The translations under genes and the position numbers were made by a program. Below the pieces are notes generated by a model. That model was not told the DNA's origin, made no database searches, and saw nothing but the letters and a program-made list of their open reading frames with translations. From Planctomycetota bacterium (lineage in GTDB: Bacteria > Planctomycetota > Planctomycetia > Pirellulales > Pirellulaceae), in contig QWPJ01000041.1 in assembly GCA_003671195.1 (NCBI GenBank), positions 1 to 52,584 of the forward strand: 52,584 bases of DNA, given 5' to 3'. Position 1 is the stretch's first letter. Each line of letters opens with the position of its first letter. This document shows, piece after piece, positions 1-8,468 of this stretch.

Positions 1-94
1 ATCAAAGCCCAAACGCAGCGTCCTGGGGGGCTTGGTTAAATCCTACGCCGTTGGCTACGGGTTAAACGAAATCGCCGAAATACATTCCATAACG
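1..94. repeat. R2 repeat, copy a (cut by window start)
   Basis: This is the 3' half of a long dispersed repeat whose fuller copies lie at 391-570, 5215-5407, 10083-10243 and 10285-10440. It shares the stretch from ATCAAAGCCC through CTACGGGTTAAACGAAATCG almost base for base with the copy at 5215-5407. No open frame in it resembles a protein. Confidence 0.85.
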
Positions 95-121
95 TGATGA
101 GGAGACGGACCGCCCCCGGGG

Positions 122-345
122 TTTTTTTATTTCACCGCCCCAAAGGGGCAAAATGAGATAGCCCAGGGCAAAGCGAAGCCCCGCCCTGGATACGTCGACG
201 CATTGATTTCCGCGCCGTTGAGTTCCGCCCCTTCAGGGCGGGCCTCTTTTTCGACGTTCGAACCCACAGGGCGTTGCCCTGGGCTTTCACCTTGCGCCCC
301 GTAGGGGCAAAAGGCAAGAAACCGGGGACAGTCCCCGCGCGATAA
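122..345. repeat. R6 hairpin-rich repeat, copy 1
   Basis: This ~225 bp segment recurs in the same orientation at 4103-4342. It carries several short inverted repeats, for example GCCCAGGGC pairing with GCCCTGG, and CCGCCCC/GGGGCAAAA boxes, and it ends in an R1 palindrome. Small open frames across it are conserved only as DNA and do not look like proteins. Confidence 0.8.
324..336. repeat. R1 palindrome GGGGACAGTCCCC
   Basis: Perfect 6-bp arms around one central base, in the context AAGAAACC-core-GCGCGAT. It closes the R6 copy. Confidence 0.9.
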
Positions 346-390
346 GGTCATCAATACGACGGACTGTCACGGGGGTTTTTCCACCCGTAA

Positions 391-570
391 CATGGCCCTC
401 CGAGGCCGTGCGTCTACGTGACGAATCGATCGCGCTTATCCACAAACGGGTCGGAGCCCCATTTTACGGGCCGACGAGGCGTTGCTGGTCAGATCAAAGC
501 CCAGACGCAGCGTCCTGGCGGGCTTGGTTAAATCGCCCAACCGCTGGCGCTGGTTGGCTCACGGGTTTAA
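391..570. repeat. R2 repeat, copy b
   Basis: It runs from CATGGCCCTCCGAGGCCGTG through ATCCACAAACGGGTCGGAGC to GGCTCACGGGTTTAA. The tail is the GCCCAACCGCTGGCGC variant shared with the copy at 10285-10440; copies a, c and d have a CTACGCCGTTGGC tail instead. Confidence 0.85.
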
Positions 571-580
571 CTGAGTACCC

Positions 581-625
581 GGGGACAGTCCCCGCGTTTT
601 TGACAAGTACCCGGGGACAGTCCCC
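581..625. repeat. Two R1 palindromes in tandem
   Basis: Cores lie at 581-593 and 613-625, both in the form GTACCC-core-GCG. They follow directly after R2 copy b, as also seen near 10254. Confidence 0.9.
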
Positions 626-950
626 GCGCCGTAGGCGGGCGGAATGCTTGCATTGTTTCCGTCGCTGGCGGCCGATTCGATCGCGAAATCGAACGTTTTG
701 AAGGGCTCGGACCCGTCGGTAAATCCCTTTTGCGCCTCTCTCCTCATCATCCACCGGTGGTGGCGCTTCGCTTACCACCGGCTAATGGCTTGGATCCCTC
801 CGGGATCGCTGTGCGGGCTGAGGCCGGACCGGGGTAACCTTCTAAATCCGTTCCGCAAGCACTTCAGTCGCGGATCGGAAAGATCGGGCCGATCGGACAA
901 GAACCAGCGGAACGACTCTGCGCCAGGGGCGAGGTCGTGTGTTTCCAAGC
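626..950. other. No gene recognised
   Basis: Open frames exist on both strands, but none has a credible start, a ribosome site or a recognisable motif. The stretch is GC-rich with patches that recall the surrounding repeats. Confidence 0.5.
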
Positions 951-1352
951 CTAGGCTCGCGGTGATCCGAGTGCCTCAGTCTTTTGTCGCTCGCTCAGAT
1001 GATCTTGGTTCGGCTTGTTGTAGACTATGCAAAAGACCCGGGGACAGTCCCCACGTTTTTCTACCTGTTCGAGGATCGCAGCGATGGATTCCACGGCCGA
1101 GACTGGAACCATGATAGAGATTCCCGAGGGGAGTTTGATCTCGATGGAGTTCTTGGTGGAATCCGATGTTTGCACACGCAGAAATGCGGTTGCTTGAGGC
1201 TTAGCAGCGAGTTTGCGTTTCCACTGGTAGAAGGAGGTCGGCGAGCAGCCGATCGACTGGCAGAACTGCGCGACGGAAGCATTGGATCGTTCGCATTGGG
1301 CGATACGTTCGGCCCAAATCTGGGCAGTTTTTGGGGACGCGAAGCGTGACAT
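951..1352 (-). CDS. Orphan IS66-type transposase accessory protein (TnpA-like)
   Basis: The 133-residue product starts with a helix-turn-helix region whose pattern (WAERI, FCQSIGCSPTSFYQWKRKLA at residues ~12-45) is typical of the small first protein of IS66-family elements. In that family it works beside TnpB and the TnpC transposase. The ATG at 1352 is chosen over an upstream in-frame start because AAGGAG lies about 10 bases before it. No TnpB or TnpC follows. The family-like part ends near residue 100, and the tail is read through an R1 palindrome (1040-1052) into unrelated sequence. I infer a stranded, 3'-truncated IS66 remnant. Expression and function are unknown. Confidence 0.6.
   Translation of the reverse strand: MSRFASPKTAQIWAERIAQCERSNASVAQFCQSIGCSPTSFYQWKRKLAAKPQATAFLRVQTSDSTKNSIEIKLPSGISIMVPVSAVESIAAILEQVEKRGDCPRVFCIVYNKPNQDHLSERQKTEALGSPRA
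1040..1052. repeat. R1 palindrome
   Basis: The core GGGGACAGTCCCC lies inside the frame of the IS66-type remnant and marks where its family-like sequence stops. Confidence 0.9.
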
Positions 1353-1397
1353 AGGTAGGGACTCCTTAAAAGAGTTGGGATAGAAATCAGGACGCAC

Positions 1398-1718
1398 CTT
1401 GAATCTACCCGCAAGCGGGCCCTGCGCTTAGAAAAAGCCGATCAGGCTGGTGTACGCTCCGGTTTAGCGACTGGGTCAGCCAACTGTGACCTATTTCAGC
1501 TAGACGATTCCGGCACAATTGAGCCGGTTTTGAATCCAAGTGGTCAATCGGTTCGCATTATCGCTCGCAACCCGAGTGCCCAGCGCATTCGGGGTCCGGT
1601 TTCCAACTACGAAGGTGATCAGTATCTCAGCGTTACCTACGATGGCAATCGATCCTGGAATAACTCAGCCATTCTCGCTACAAGAAATTGTGAAAAATAT
1701 GACCTACTCCTTTCGTAA
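1398..1718 (+). pseudogene. Possible fragment of an unrecognised protein (C-terminal part)
   Basis: One frame stays open from before 1398 to the stop at 1716-1718 without a convincing start. It reads as ordinary protein: a charged helical stretch (LESTRKRALRLEKAD), then beta-rich sequence (SGQSVRIIARNP, GDQYLSVTYDG). No ribosome site or upstream gene joins it. I do not recognise the family. It may be the tail of a gene whose front was lost when the neighbouring IS66 remnant arrived, or a chance open frame. Confidence 0.3.
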
Positions 1719-2546
1719 TAGTTGGTAATCACCGGTGCTTTCCAAAGTGAAAACCATCCTCACTGTTGCCCCCTTTTCAGCACTCCCTTCGAGTCGAGAA
1801 GGAAGATTTAGCGATGCAGCCACCGAGGAATCGTTTATAGCAGTCCAGTGGTACTTCGAGTGCGAAGCAATCTCACGTTCCAAATTAATTGGCACGGTGT
1901 TTATCGCGGGTACTATTTTTGCCGCTCTTTTAATTAAATCAATTTCGATAAACGGTATTGCCTTCGAACTATCCGACTTCGATTTCGCGTTAAACGCTTC
2001 CATTTTCTCGGAAGAGGTGGGGTAAAACTTCATGCCAGTGATAGAAAATTGATCAAAGCTTGTAACGCGTTGACCCCAGTCATGCCATTTCACACCTTTC
2101 AGGAAACCATGACGAGGAAGTTTCTCTATGATCGGATTACTGAGAAACTGTTCCAGTCGGAACGAGGTGGACTCCTTTCGAAATGAATCGTAAACGACAA
2201 GAGCCTTATCAGTATTCCCCGCACCCGTCCACTCATCCATGGTCACGATGAATCTTCCGCACGGAGACACATGCACCGCCAGCGGTTTACTCCCAGGAAG
2301 AAGTGTTGTTGCGTGTAGCCTTCGAAGACTTGTTCCGTCATCAACAAGTTCAAAAACTGTTATGTCCAAGACTTCGCAAGATTCGGGAGAATCGTCAATC
2401 TTCCTCCAAAGTGCTAGTTGTTCGCCACATGAACTCCACTGGAAGACAAAGCCGTCCGCGAAAACAACGAGGGGATGCAAATTGCAAATTGCAAAGACAA
2501 TCATTGCAGTTCGGATTTTACGCATAAAACGTTTCGATGTAGTCAT
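1704..2546 (-). CDS. Secreted hypothetical protein, partner of the pyroglutamyl-peptidase-like gene
   Basis: The 280-residue protein has an N-terminal export signal (basic residues, then a hydrophobic run ending near FADG at ~31). The mature part contains propeller-like phrases (VSPCGRFIVTMDEW, ALVVYDSF), so a beta-rich fold is likely. I do not recognise the family. The ATG at 2546 has TAGGAG nine bases upstream. The gene follows the upstream gene on the same strand after only 19 bases, so the two are almost certainly co-transcribed. Base composition is AT-richer than the surrounding repeats. The job may be linked to its secreted neighbour, but nothing in the sequence states the reaction. Confidence 0.75.
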   Translation of the reverse strand: MTTSKRFMRKIRTAMIVFAICNLHPLVVFADGFVFQWSSCGEQLALWRKIDDSPESCEVLDITVFELVDDGTSLRRLHATTLLPGSKPLAVHVSPCGRFIVTMDEWTGAGNTDKALVVYDSFRKESTSFRLEQFLSNPIIEKLPRHGFLKGVKWHDWGQRVTSFDQFSITGMKFYPTSSEKMEAFNAKSKSDSSKAIPFIEIDLIKRAAKIVPAINTVPINLEREIASHSKYHWTAINDSSVAASLNLPSRLEGSAEKGATVRMVFTLESTGDYQLLRKE

Positions 2547-2565
2547 GAATCAAGCTCCTAATTTG

Positions 2566-3504
2566 CTAGTTCATGTTTGGATCGAATGGGAAGGAGTCTT
2601 CAATGTTATCTCGCCCGTCGCCATCTGGATCGGAATGCGGTCCGAATAGCACGTCAATGATACCAGAGGTAAAGACAGAAACTTCTCCGGGTGTCGGTGA
2701 TTCAGGAACGTGAAAGAAGATGCCTAGATCAATAGAACCCTCGGCATCACATCGATACAGCTTGTAACACGTCGAGTCGCAAATGTATTCTCCCGCATCA
2801 TTCGACCCACTGATCTCTACACCGAGTCCATCTAGAACTTCGACTATTTCGACACCATTAAAATTACCTACGACGACTGGAGGACCGTTGGGATCGTTTT
2901 GATTAGGCGGATTCGGTAGGTTCCCACCAGAGTCTGGAAACGGTCCTTGGTTATTGTCACCCTCTAGTTCCAGAGTAAATCCGCCACCTTGCCCAAATGC
3001 AATCCAAACGATCTGCTGATCGGGATGCTCACACGCAATATCGGTAATGACTTGGTCAATTCGGTCATCTGGCTCGCCCCAAAGGACATCGATGATTACA
3101 ACTTGGCTCTCGATTCCTTCTTGCTCTAGAAGATCAGCAAGTTCCTGTGCGACGACTGGCGATTGGTTGTTAGGCACGCCGGGAAAAGGCCCAAAACCTG
3201 AAACAACAACTATGACATCACGGACACCATTCGTAGTCGTTCGGCTAACAAGTAGGAGAGCATCACCCAAATTCGAAATACCATCAGTAAACAGAGTTGG
3301 GTCATTATTTGGAATTTGGCTGAGTGCAAATTGTCCATTGACATTTAACATCGAATAAATGTCATAATTCTGGAAATCGAATCCGTTGCTTCCAAAATTA
3401 TTTTGTCCAGTTCCTGGTGATGTTTGAGCGTTCAACTGTGTTGGAGTGAAGCAATACCAAACTGCACAAAACAGGATTAATACAAACTTCTTTGTAACTA
3501 ACAT
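2566..3504 (-). CDS. Secreted pyroglutamyl-peptidase I-like (C15) protein with calcium-repeat tail
   Basis: This is a 312-residue protein with a signal peptide (residues 1-26, ending LNAQ). Residues ~95-270 follow the order of peptidase family C15: an entry strand with VSGFGPFPG, a central AFGQGGG segment, then AGEYIC (Cys242) and FFHVPE (His265), which match the catalytic Cys and His positions. The catalytic Glu is less clear; E179 or E181 are candidates. C15 enzymes remove N-terminal pyroglutamate and are normally cytosolic and ~215 residues long. This one has an export signal, an insert rich in Asn/Pro (~186-215) and a C-terminal DPDGDGRDNIEDSFPFDP motif (292-309) like a thrombospondin type-3 or dockerin-like calcium loop. 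ATG at 3504 has GGAG eight bases upstream. It heads a two-gene operon. Activity is inferred. Confidence 0.65.
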   Translation of the reverse strand: MLVTKKFVLILFCAVWYCFTPTQLNAQTSPGTGQNNFGSNGFDFQNYDIYSMLNVNGQFALSQIPNNDPTLFTDGISNLGDALLLVSRTTTNGVRDVIVVVSGFGPFPGVPNNQSPVVAQELADLLEQEGIESQVVIIDVLWGEPDDRIDQVITDIACEHPDQQIVWIAFGQGGGFTLELEGDNNQGPFPDSGGNLPNPPNQNDPNGPPVVVGNFNGVEIVEVLDGLGVEISGSNDAGEYICDSTCYKLYRCDAEGSIDLGIFFHVPESPTPGEVSVFTSGIIDVLFGPHSDPDGDGRDNIEDSFPFDPNMN

Positions 3505-3657
3505 TGTGATCTCCGAAACTTAATGGACTGAACATCCGACACTCTCTGCGCACCAATGCTACGGCTTCCGAACGCAGTCGTCAAGTTTTTTGTTCAGACG
3601 TAAGCTTACAAAAACGCGCGAGGACAAGTCGTAAGCACGAATGGCAGGCTGCGAAGC

Positions 3658-3990
3658 TTGCTAGCAACTCTAGGTAATAGCATCTACTTTTACGAAGATC
3701 GCCCAGTCCATCTAACATCCAGCGGTTGCCGAGCCTGCAGCGAGTGCTCGAATCCGCAAGCGGTCAACCTCGTGACCATCGGCATGGCCATCGTCAATAA
3801 ACGCCGGCGCAACCAGAGCGTCGACGAACTCAAAACGCTGCTGAAGAGCTACCTGCCCAATCAGGAAGAACCCACGACCCTGCGGATCGCAGCTTACAAG
3901 CCGGGTCCAGGAAGTGAACTGCGCAAGATGCTCGCATGGTTCGCAAGACCAAGCGACACCTGCAAGTGTGAGACCCGCGCCGAGACCATG
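3658..3990 (+). pseudogene. Hypothetical protein fragment ending at an R1 repeat
   Basis: The open frame has no good start. Its middle (residues ~30-105) looks like real protein, with IGMAIVNKRRRNQSVDELK and PGPGSELRKMLAWFARPSDT followed by CKCETRAETM. I associate the latter with a small cysteine-containing protein of unknown function seen in phage-like and planctomycete contexts, where a few dozen more residues are expected. Here the likeness stops at about 3990, exactly where the R1 lead-in GGCAAGAAACTC begins. The frame then runs through the palindrome and into R6 until 4161. I infer a gene broken at a repeat junction. The upstream half is equally unanchored. Confidence 0.45.
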
Positions 3991-4001
3991 GCAAGAAACT
4001 C

Positions 4002-4014
4002 GGGGACTGTCCCC
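4002..4014. repeat. R1 palindrome (variant GGGGACTGTCCCC)
   Basis: Same arms as the other copies with a T in the centre, which is the opposite-strand form. It sits at the break of the gene fragment at 3658-3990. Confidence 0.9.
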
Positions 4015-4102
4015 GAGTTTTTCAAAGGGGACAAAAAAGGGACAAAGGGGACATCGACGCCACATCCACTAACGAAGCGACGAAGGAAATCACTAGAAAC
4101 CA

Positions 4103-4342
4103 GGGACTTTCCCCGCGCGGTGGGGTTTTCTCATTTCCCCCGCCCCAAAGGGGCAAAATGAGATAGCCCAGGGCAAAGCGAAGCGCCGCCCTGGGTACAT
4201 CGGAGAATGGATTTCCGCGCCGTTGATTTCCGCCCCTTCAGGGCGGGACTCTATTGCGACGTTCCAACCCACAGGGCGTTGCCCTGGGCTATCACTTTGC
4301 GTTCCGTTGGGGCAAAAGGCAAGAAAACAGAAGACAGTCCCC
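4103..4342. repeat. R6 hairpin-rich repeat, copy 2
   Basis: Direct repeat of 122-345 with the same order of hairpins. It is flanked by degenerate R1 cores at 4103-4114 (GGGACTTTCCCC) and 4331-4342. Downstream, 4345-4425 holds a run of short GTCAA-containing near repeats with no gene. Confidence 0.8.
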
Positions 4343-4474
4343 ACGCGATAGGGGTTAACGAGGTCAACAACGTCCGCCGTCAATCCCGTCAACACGGTCA
4401 ATTCAGTCAACACTGTCCAAAGATCTAGAATTCCGTTCGAGTTTACCCCCTGATCGTTTCGTTCGTTCTTAGTC

Positions 4475-5269
4475 TCAAAACGTATCGCGGAATGGGCCAA
4501 GGAAACGTCGCTCAGCTGACCAATCGGTAATCGCAAAGACAACTTCACGGAAAGCACCGTTGAACTCGCCCTCAAGCGCATTACGAAAGTCGCGCGCAGC
4601 TTGCCTTGGATCGTTTCCGAATGCGCCGCAACCCCATGCACCAAGAACCAATTCCGCGTAGCCGTATGCTCGAGCAATCGACAGCACTCGCATAATTCGC
4701 CCTCGAAGCAAATCGTTGGATCTTGGTTGCCCAACGCAAGGAGCATATGGCGCAGCGCAGGTAATGAAGCTTAGCAGCCAAGGCTTATTTAGCTCCATTC
4801 CACTATCGTTTCGAAACACTGGAACATTCGGCGAAAGTATCGCCCATCCACTGGACTCCGACCATAGCTGGCGATTGCGGTGAAAGTCATACATTGGATC
4901 ATCGACAAGCGTTGCGTAGAGCGCGCTCGATCGACAGAGAGCTTCTTCTTGGGCCGTCGCGCCTCGCAAAAAACCACCACCCGTTTCTGAACCATTCGCA
5001 AAGTTCAAAGCCAAGGGCCGTTTTCCCTCGTCAACTAACCGCTTGGAGGCACCTAGCGTTGTCTCGTTGGCAACTTGCACAATCGTCTCTGCAAATGTCG
5101 AAGATCCCCCACGTGGTAACTCCGTCTCCTGCGCGATGCTCACTTTTGACAAGAAACCGGGGACAGTCCCCGCGCAGCAGGGTGAGTCACGGGCCGACGA
5201 GGCACCAACCGTAGCATGGCCCTCCGAGGCCGTGCGTGTAGATGACGAATCGATCGCGCTTATCCACAA
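4475..5269 (-). CDS. PARG-like protein (TIGR02452/DUF2263 macrodomain type), N-terminus replaced by repeat DNA
   Basis: The 264-residue frame contains the bacterial poly(ADP-ribose) glycohydrolase signature: LNFANGSETGGG, then QEEALCRSSALY (residues ~88-115), which combines the GGG loop with the QEE catalytic motif. It continues with SPNVPVFR, LSFITCAAPYAP and LGAWGCGAFGNDP, all typical of the family. These enzymes hydrolyse ADP-ribose polymers or ADP-ribosyl groups. Only the first ~45 residues are foreign: they are read from an R1 palindrome (5159-5171) and R2 copy c. The usual N-terminal helices that precede the VANETTLGA strand are therefore missing or shortened. Catalytic motifs remain, so the protein might fold, but no credible start or ribosome site exists outside the repeat. 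It could be a pseudogene. Confidence 0.6.
   Translation of the reverse strand: MWISAIDSSSTRTASEGHATVGASSARDSPCCAGTVPGFLSKVSIAQETELPRGGSSTFAETIVQVANETTLGASKRLVDEGKRPLALNFANGSETGGGFLRGATAQEEALCRSSALYATLVDDPMYDFHRNRQLWSESSGWAILSPNVPVFRNDSGMELNKPWLLSFITCAAPYAPCVGQPRSNDLLRGRIMRVLSIARAYGYAELVLGAWGCGAFGNDPRQAARDFRNALEGEFNGAFREVVFAITDWSAERRFLGPFRDTF
5159..5171. repeat. R1 palindrome
   Basis: A perfect core that forms the junction between PARG-like coding sequence and the R2 repeat. Confidence 0.9.
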
Positions 5270-5407
5270 ACGGGTCGAAGCCCCATTTTACGGGCCGATG
5301 AGGCGTTGCTGGTCAGATCAAAGCCCAAACGCAGCGTCCTGGGGGGCTTGGTTAAATCCTACGCCGTTGGCTACGGGTTAAACGAAATCGCCGAGATACA
5401 TTCCATG
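5215..5407. repeat. R2 repeat, copy c (longest)
   Basis: This copy has both the CATGGCCCTCCGAGG head found in copy b and the CTACGCCGTTGGC tail found in copies a and d, so it defines the full element of about 190 bp. Confidence 0.85.
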
Positions 5408-5421
5408 ACGACGGGCAACCA

Positions 5422-5433
5422 GGGACAGTCCCC
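5422..5433. repeat. R1 palindrome, degenerate
   Basis: GGGACAGTCCCC, with one arm base lost, directly after R2 copy c. No gene is seen from here to 5678. Confidence 0.75.
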
Positions 5434-5678
5434 GCGCGGTGGGGGGGTAAGGGTTGCGTCAACCGATCCGGCTTGGCGCATTGCTTCCCTTCGATTCTGG
5501 TGAGAATGCGATAAATCCAAACGCTGGGATCTTGAAGATCTCAAAACAAGTTAGTGACAGTTACCCATTTACGATTAACGCCGATCAGACAGAAATCCAT
5601 TTCACGCTGAACCAAAACACCCATGATCATCCCGGATAGACCTCTTTTTCAGCTGCAAATTCAGCGAGATAGCCTGAT

Positions 5679-8090
5679 CTAGTAGGGTGCCGAGGCATCC
5701 CAGATTTTCACCAGCCCATCGCTTCCACCCGAGACGATTTTCCGACCATCAGGCGTCACTGCAAGGCAAGTAATATCGGATCGATGGGCTTGGAAAACGA
5801 GCATGGTAGCCCCAGAGTGTGGATCTACAACGCAGATAAGACCATCCTTCGTTCCGGCTATGAGTCTTGAACCATCCGTTGTCCAGCAAACCGTTTTGCA
5901 TCCTTTCTGGACCACGGGGATTCTTGAGGCTAGAAGCCCCTTATTCTTGTTAGAGATCACCAATCCCCCGTCTTCTTGGCAGACGGCGACCGATCGGCCG
6001 TTCGGACTGACTGTTCCTTGGCGGGCGTTTAATGAGGAGAAAACACCGTAAGATTTCTTAGCGTTTGGTTCGGTCGCTTCGATTCCTGTTTCGATATCGA
6101 AGACAATGTGTTCGCCGTTTTTAGAGCGAGTCGAAATGTACTTTCCGTCGGGCGAACATACAATGGCTTCGATGCCTTGGGTGTGGCCTCGGAGCACAAG
6201 TCCCACTTCCGAACCGCTTACGTCCCATCGATCGATGAATGGGTAGGGGCTTGTCCAATTCACCTCGAATTCGTTTGGCGTGTGAAAACCGAAACCGATC
6301 AACCATTTCGAATCGGGACTGAATCGCACATCACTTAGAAACCCAGTGCCGTGGTCAATGGTGTGTATGCAGGCTCCGGTTGATGTATCGAATAGGTCGA
6401 TGATCATCTGCGGCTCGGAAAGATTCTTTGAAGGCAGTTGCAGTAAAGAGGCAAGTCGTCTGCCATCAGGAGAAATCCTGACCGATAAGCACCTAGCGTC
6501 GTGTTTACTGGGGAAAGTGAGGATTTCGCGTCCTTCTTCGTAGAGTACGGGACCGCCGTCGGTGTGTCCCAGATCGTCTCTCGAGATGACTACACGTTTA
6601 GCGTTCTTCGAAAAATCAAATTGTTGTCGGCCGACCGGGGAATCTATGTGAAACGTCTCGAGGGTATCACCGGTACTTGAATCCAACCTCGCTACGGTTC
6701 CGCTACCGCCGAGACAGAAAATAGACGGCGTGTCAGGTTGCGATCCGGCGATGTACGTACCACGGTCAGTTTTCTGCGTTTTCCTCAATTGTTTCGATTC
6801 AATGTCCCATATTTCGAGCTTTTTTGCGTTGTCGAGAATTGCCACCAACGTCCGCCCTTGGTCAACGACTAGTAACCTCGAACCGTAGTCCCAGGTCGCG
6901 GTCTCTTGGATGTCGATACTCCAATCCGATTTCCCCGTATCGATTCGATACCTTCGGATTGCATTTTTATGGTAGACATAGACTTTATCGGGTGAAGAAT
7001 GGCTATCGATCGCAGCGGCAACTTGTTCTTCGACACGTAGCGAACCGAGATTCTGACCAGTTTTTAGACTGAAGATACGAAATTCTACGGAAGTCTCGTG
7101 AAGCAATTTTAAAAGCAGCTTGTCACCATCCTGACTGAGTTCCAGCTCATAGCCTTTTCGATCGACAAAGGCATCTCCTAATGTGTAGCGAAAGTGGGGG
7201 GTAATGTGATTGTTCCGTTGTATGAAATACCACTCCCATCCGCGATGCTCTAGCGACGCATCGGAAAGGCATTCTAAGGACTCGATGCGGCGGTTATCTC
7301 TCTGGAGGAGGTAGGCAATTTCAATGTCTTTGATATAGGTCTGTTTAATAGTTTTAGAGTAGTAAACACTGAACCCATACAATAGGGTCGCAAATCCGAG
7401 AGCATAGGCGCCTCTTTTCAGCCAAAGCCTTACGCGTCCATCGCTGTACGTAGGACTGAGGAACCACTCGCAGAGGGAGGCGAGTATCGCGAAATCCAAA
7501 AAGAAACTCGACCAATAAGCGCTCAACCATTGCATTTTGATCGGAGGACCTTCCTTCCTCAACGGTAATCCTGACCAGATTTTAACCCCGTCGATTTCAA
7601 AGAGGAACGAGAACCGAATCAACATACAAAGAAAGGTAAATAGAATAACCCATCCTGGAATACGCCAAGATCCTCTACCTTTTTTATAGCAGTTTACGCA
7701 AGCAACCGTCAGCAGGGACAAGCTAGTGATCGGAAGGGCAATAATCCCAGGACCAAAAACGATTCCTGGGTAATACCAAAATGCAAAGGATAGGCTGTCG
7801 TCCTGGCTCCTCGAAGTACTGGCCGAATCGAGCGGATTGTTGGATTTTTTGGTCTTCGACGGGGAGTCCGGGAGTATAGATACGAGGGCTACTTGTAGGC
7901 CTGTGTATGCTTTCGGTTCGAGCTTGCGTTTGTAACTGGAGTTTAGGTCTGTGCACGACAAAGAGACGAATGGACATAGCAAGAGCAGCAACAACCCGAG
8001 TTGGTATATCCAGGCAAGAACAAGCGGATACAAAGAAGCGTCACGAATGATCGGTGATGGGTTGGCTCTGTTCGCAGCGGACTTGGACAT
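5679..8090 (-). CDS. Membrane-anchored WD40 repeat protein (kinase-tail type without a kinase domain)
   Basis: The 803-residue protein has about five membrane segments in its first 250 residues (near 20-45, 108-130, 143-165, 190-210 and 225-245), then a linker with LEHRGWEWYFIQR. That linker matches the RGWEW phrase which in planctomycete Ser/Thr kinases joins the kinase to its WD40 propeller. The rest (~290-803) is a series of WD40-type blades; the last ends SGGSDGLVKIWDAS. No kinase motifs (GxGxxG, HRD, DFG) are present. It is probably an inner-membrane scaffold with a propeller outside or inside the membrane. The start at 8090 has no strong ribosome site. The gene stands alone between repeat patches. 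Confidence 0.75.
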   Translation of the reverse strand: MSKSAANRANPSPIIRDASLYPLVLAWIYQLGLLLLLLCPFVSLSCTDLNSSYKRKLEPKAYTGLQVALVSILPDSPSKTKKSNNPLDSASTSRSQDDSLSFAFWYYPGIVFGPGIIALPITSLSLLTVACVNCYKKGRGSWRIPGWVILFTFLCMLIRFSFLFEIDGVKIWSGLPLRKEGPPIKMQWLSAYWSSFFLDFAILASLCEWFLSPTYSDGRVRLWLKRGAYALGFATLLYGFSVYYSKTIKQTYIKDIEIAYLLQRDNRRIESLECLSDASLEHRGWEWYFIQRNNHITPHFRYTLGDAFVDRKGYELELSQDGDKLLLKLLHETSVEFRIFSLKTGQNLGSLRVEEQVAAAIDSHSSPDKVYVYHKNAIRRYRIDTGKSDWSIDIQETATWDYGSRLLVVDQGRTLVAILDNAKKLEIWDIESKQLRKTQKTDRGTYIAGSQPDTPSIFCLGGSGTVARLDSSTGDTLETFHIDSPVGRQQFDFSKNAKRVVISRDDLGHTDGGPVLYEEGREILTFPSKHDARCLSVRISPDGRRLASLLQLPSKNLSEPQMIIDLFDTSTGACIHTIDHGTGFLSDVRFSPDSKWLIGFGFHTPNEFEVNWTSPYPFIDRWDVSGSEVGLVLRGHTQGIEAIVCSPDGKYISTRSKNGEHIVFDIETGIEATEPNAKKSYGVFSSLNARQGTVSPNGRSVAVCQEDGGLVISNKNKGLLASRIPVVQKGCKTVCWTTDGSRLIAGTKDGLICVVDPHSGATMLVFQAHRSDITCLAVTPDGRKIVSGGSDGLVKIWDASAPY

Positions 8091-8468
8091 TCTACTAGTT
8101 TATTTGAATAAAGGGGGCATCGCTGAATCCACCCAATTCAGCTTTGCACAAGCGCAATGGCGAAACAACCCCTCAACAGGAAATATTTATCACACGTTAG
8201 AGTGGTTTTGATCCGTCTAGCATCCCCGCGGGTGATGGTACAACTGCCCCGGGGGCGTTTGGGTAGAGCCCCCAGGTACGCCAAGTAACTGAGTACCCGG
8301 GGACAGTCCCCGCGTTTTTGGCTAGCGATGCCGACATCCGAAGGCGTCCACCCAAGGCTCCTGCTGCTAAGCCAGAGGCCCCGAGATTGGCACCGATCCC
8401 GGTACGGTCCCAAAGTAAATCGCGTCGCGTGTTTGCCGTTGGAAGCCAAAAATGAAGGGTAATCGCGC
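8091..8468. other. Intergenic, with one R1 palindrome
   Basis: It contains an R1 core at 8299-8311 in the GTACCC-core-GCGTTTTT context. The remainder gives no credible frame. It borders the broken PIN gene. Confidence 0.6.
8299..8311. repeat. R1 palindrome
   Basis: Perfect GGGGACAGTCCCC core in the same flank context as 581-593. Confidence 0.9.

Noticed and set aside
4093..4746. 217-residue minus-strand frame over R6 and the PARG-like gene
   Set aside because: It is built from repeat DNA and an alternative frame of the PARG-like gene; no independent motif.
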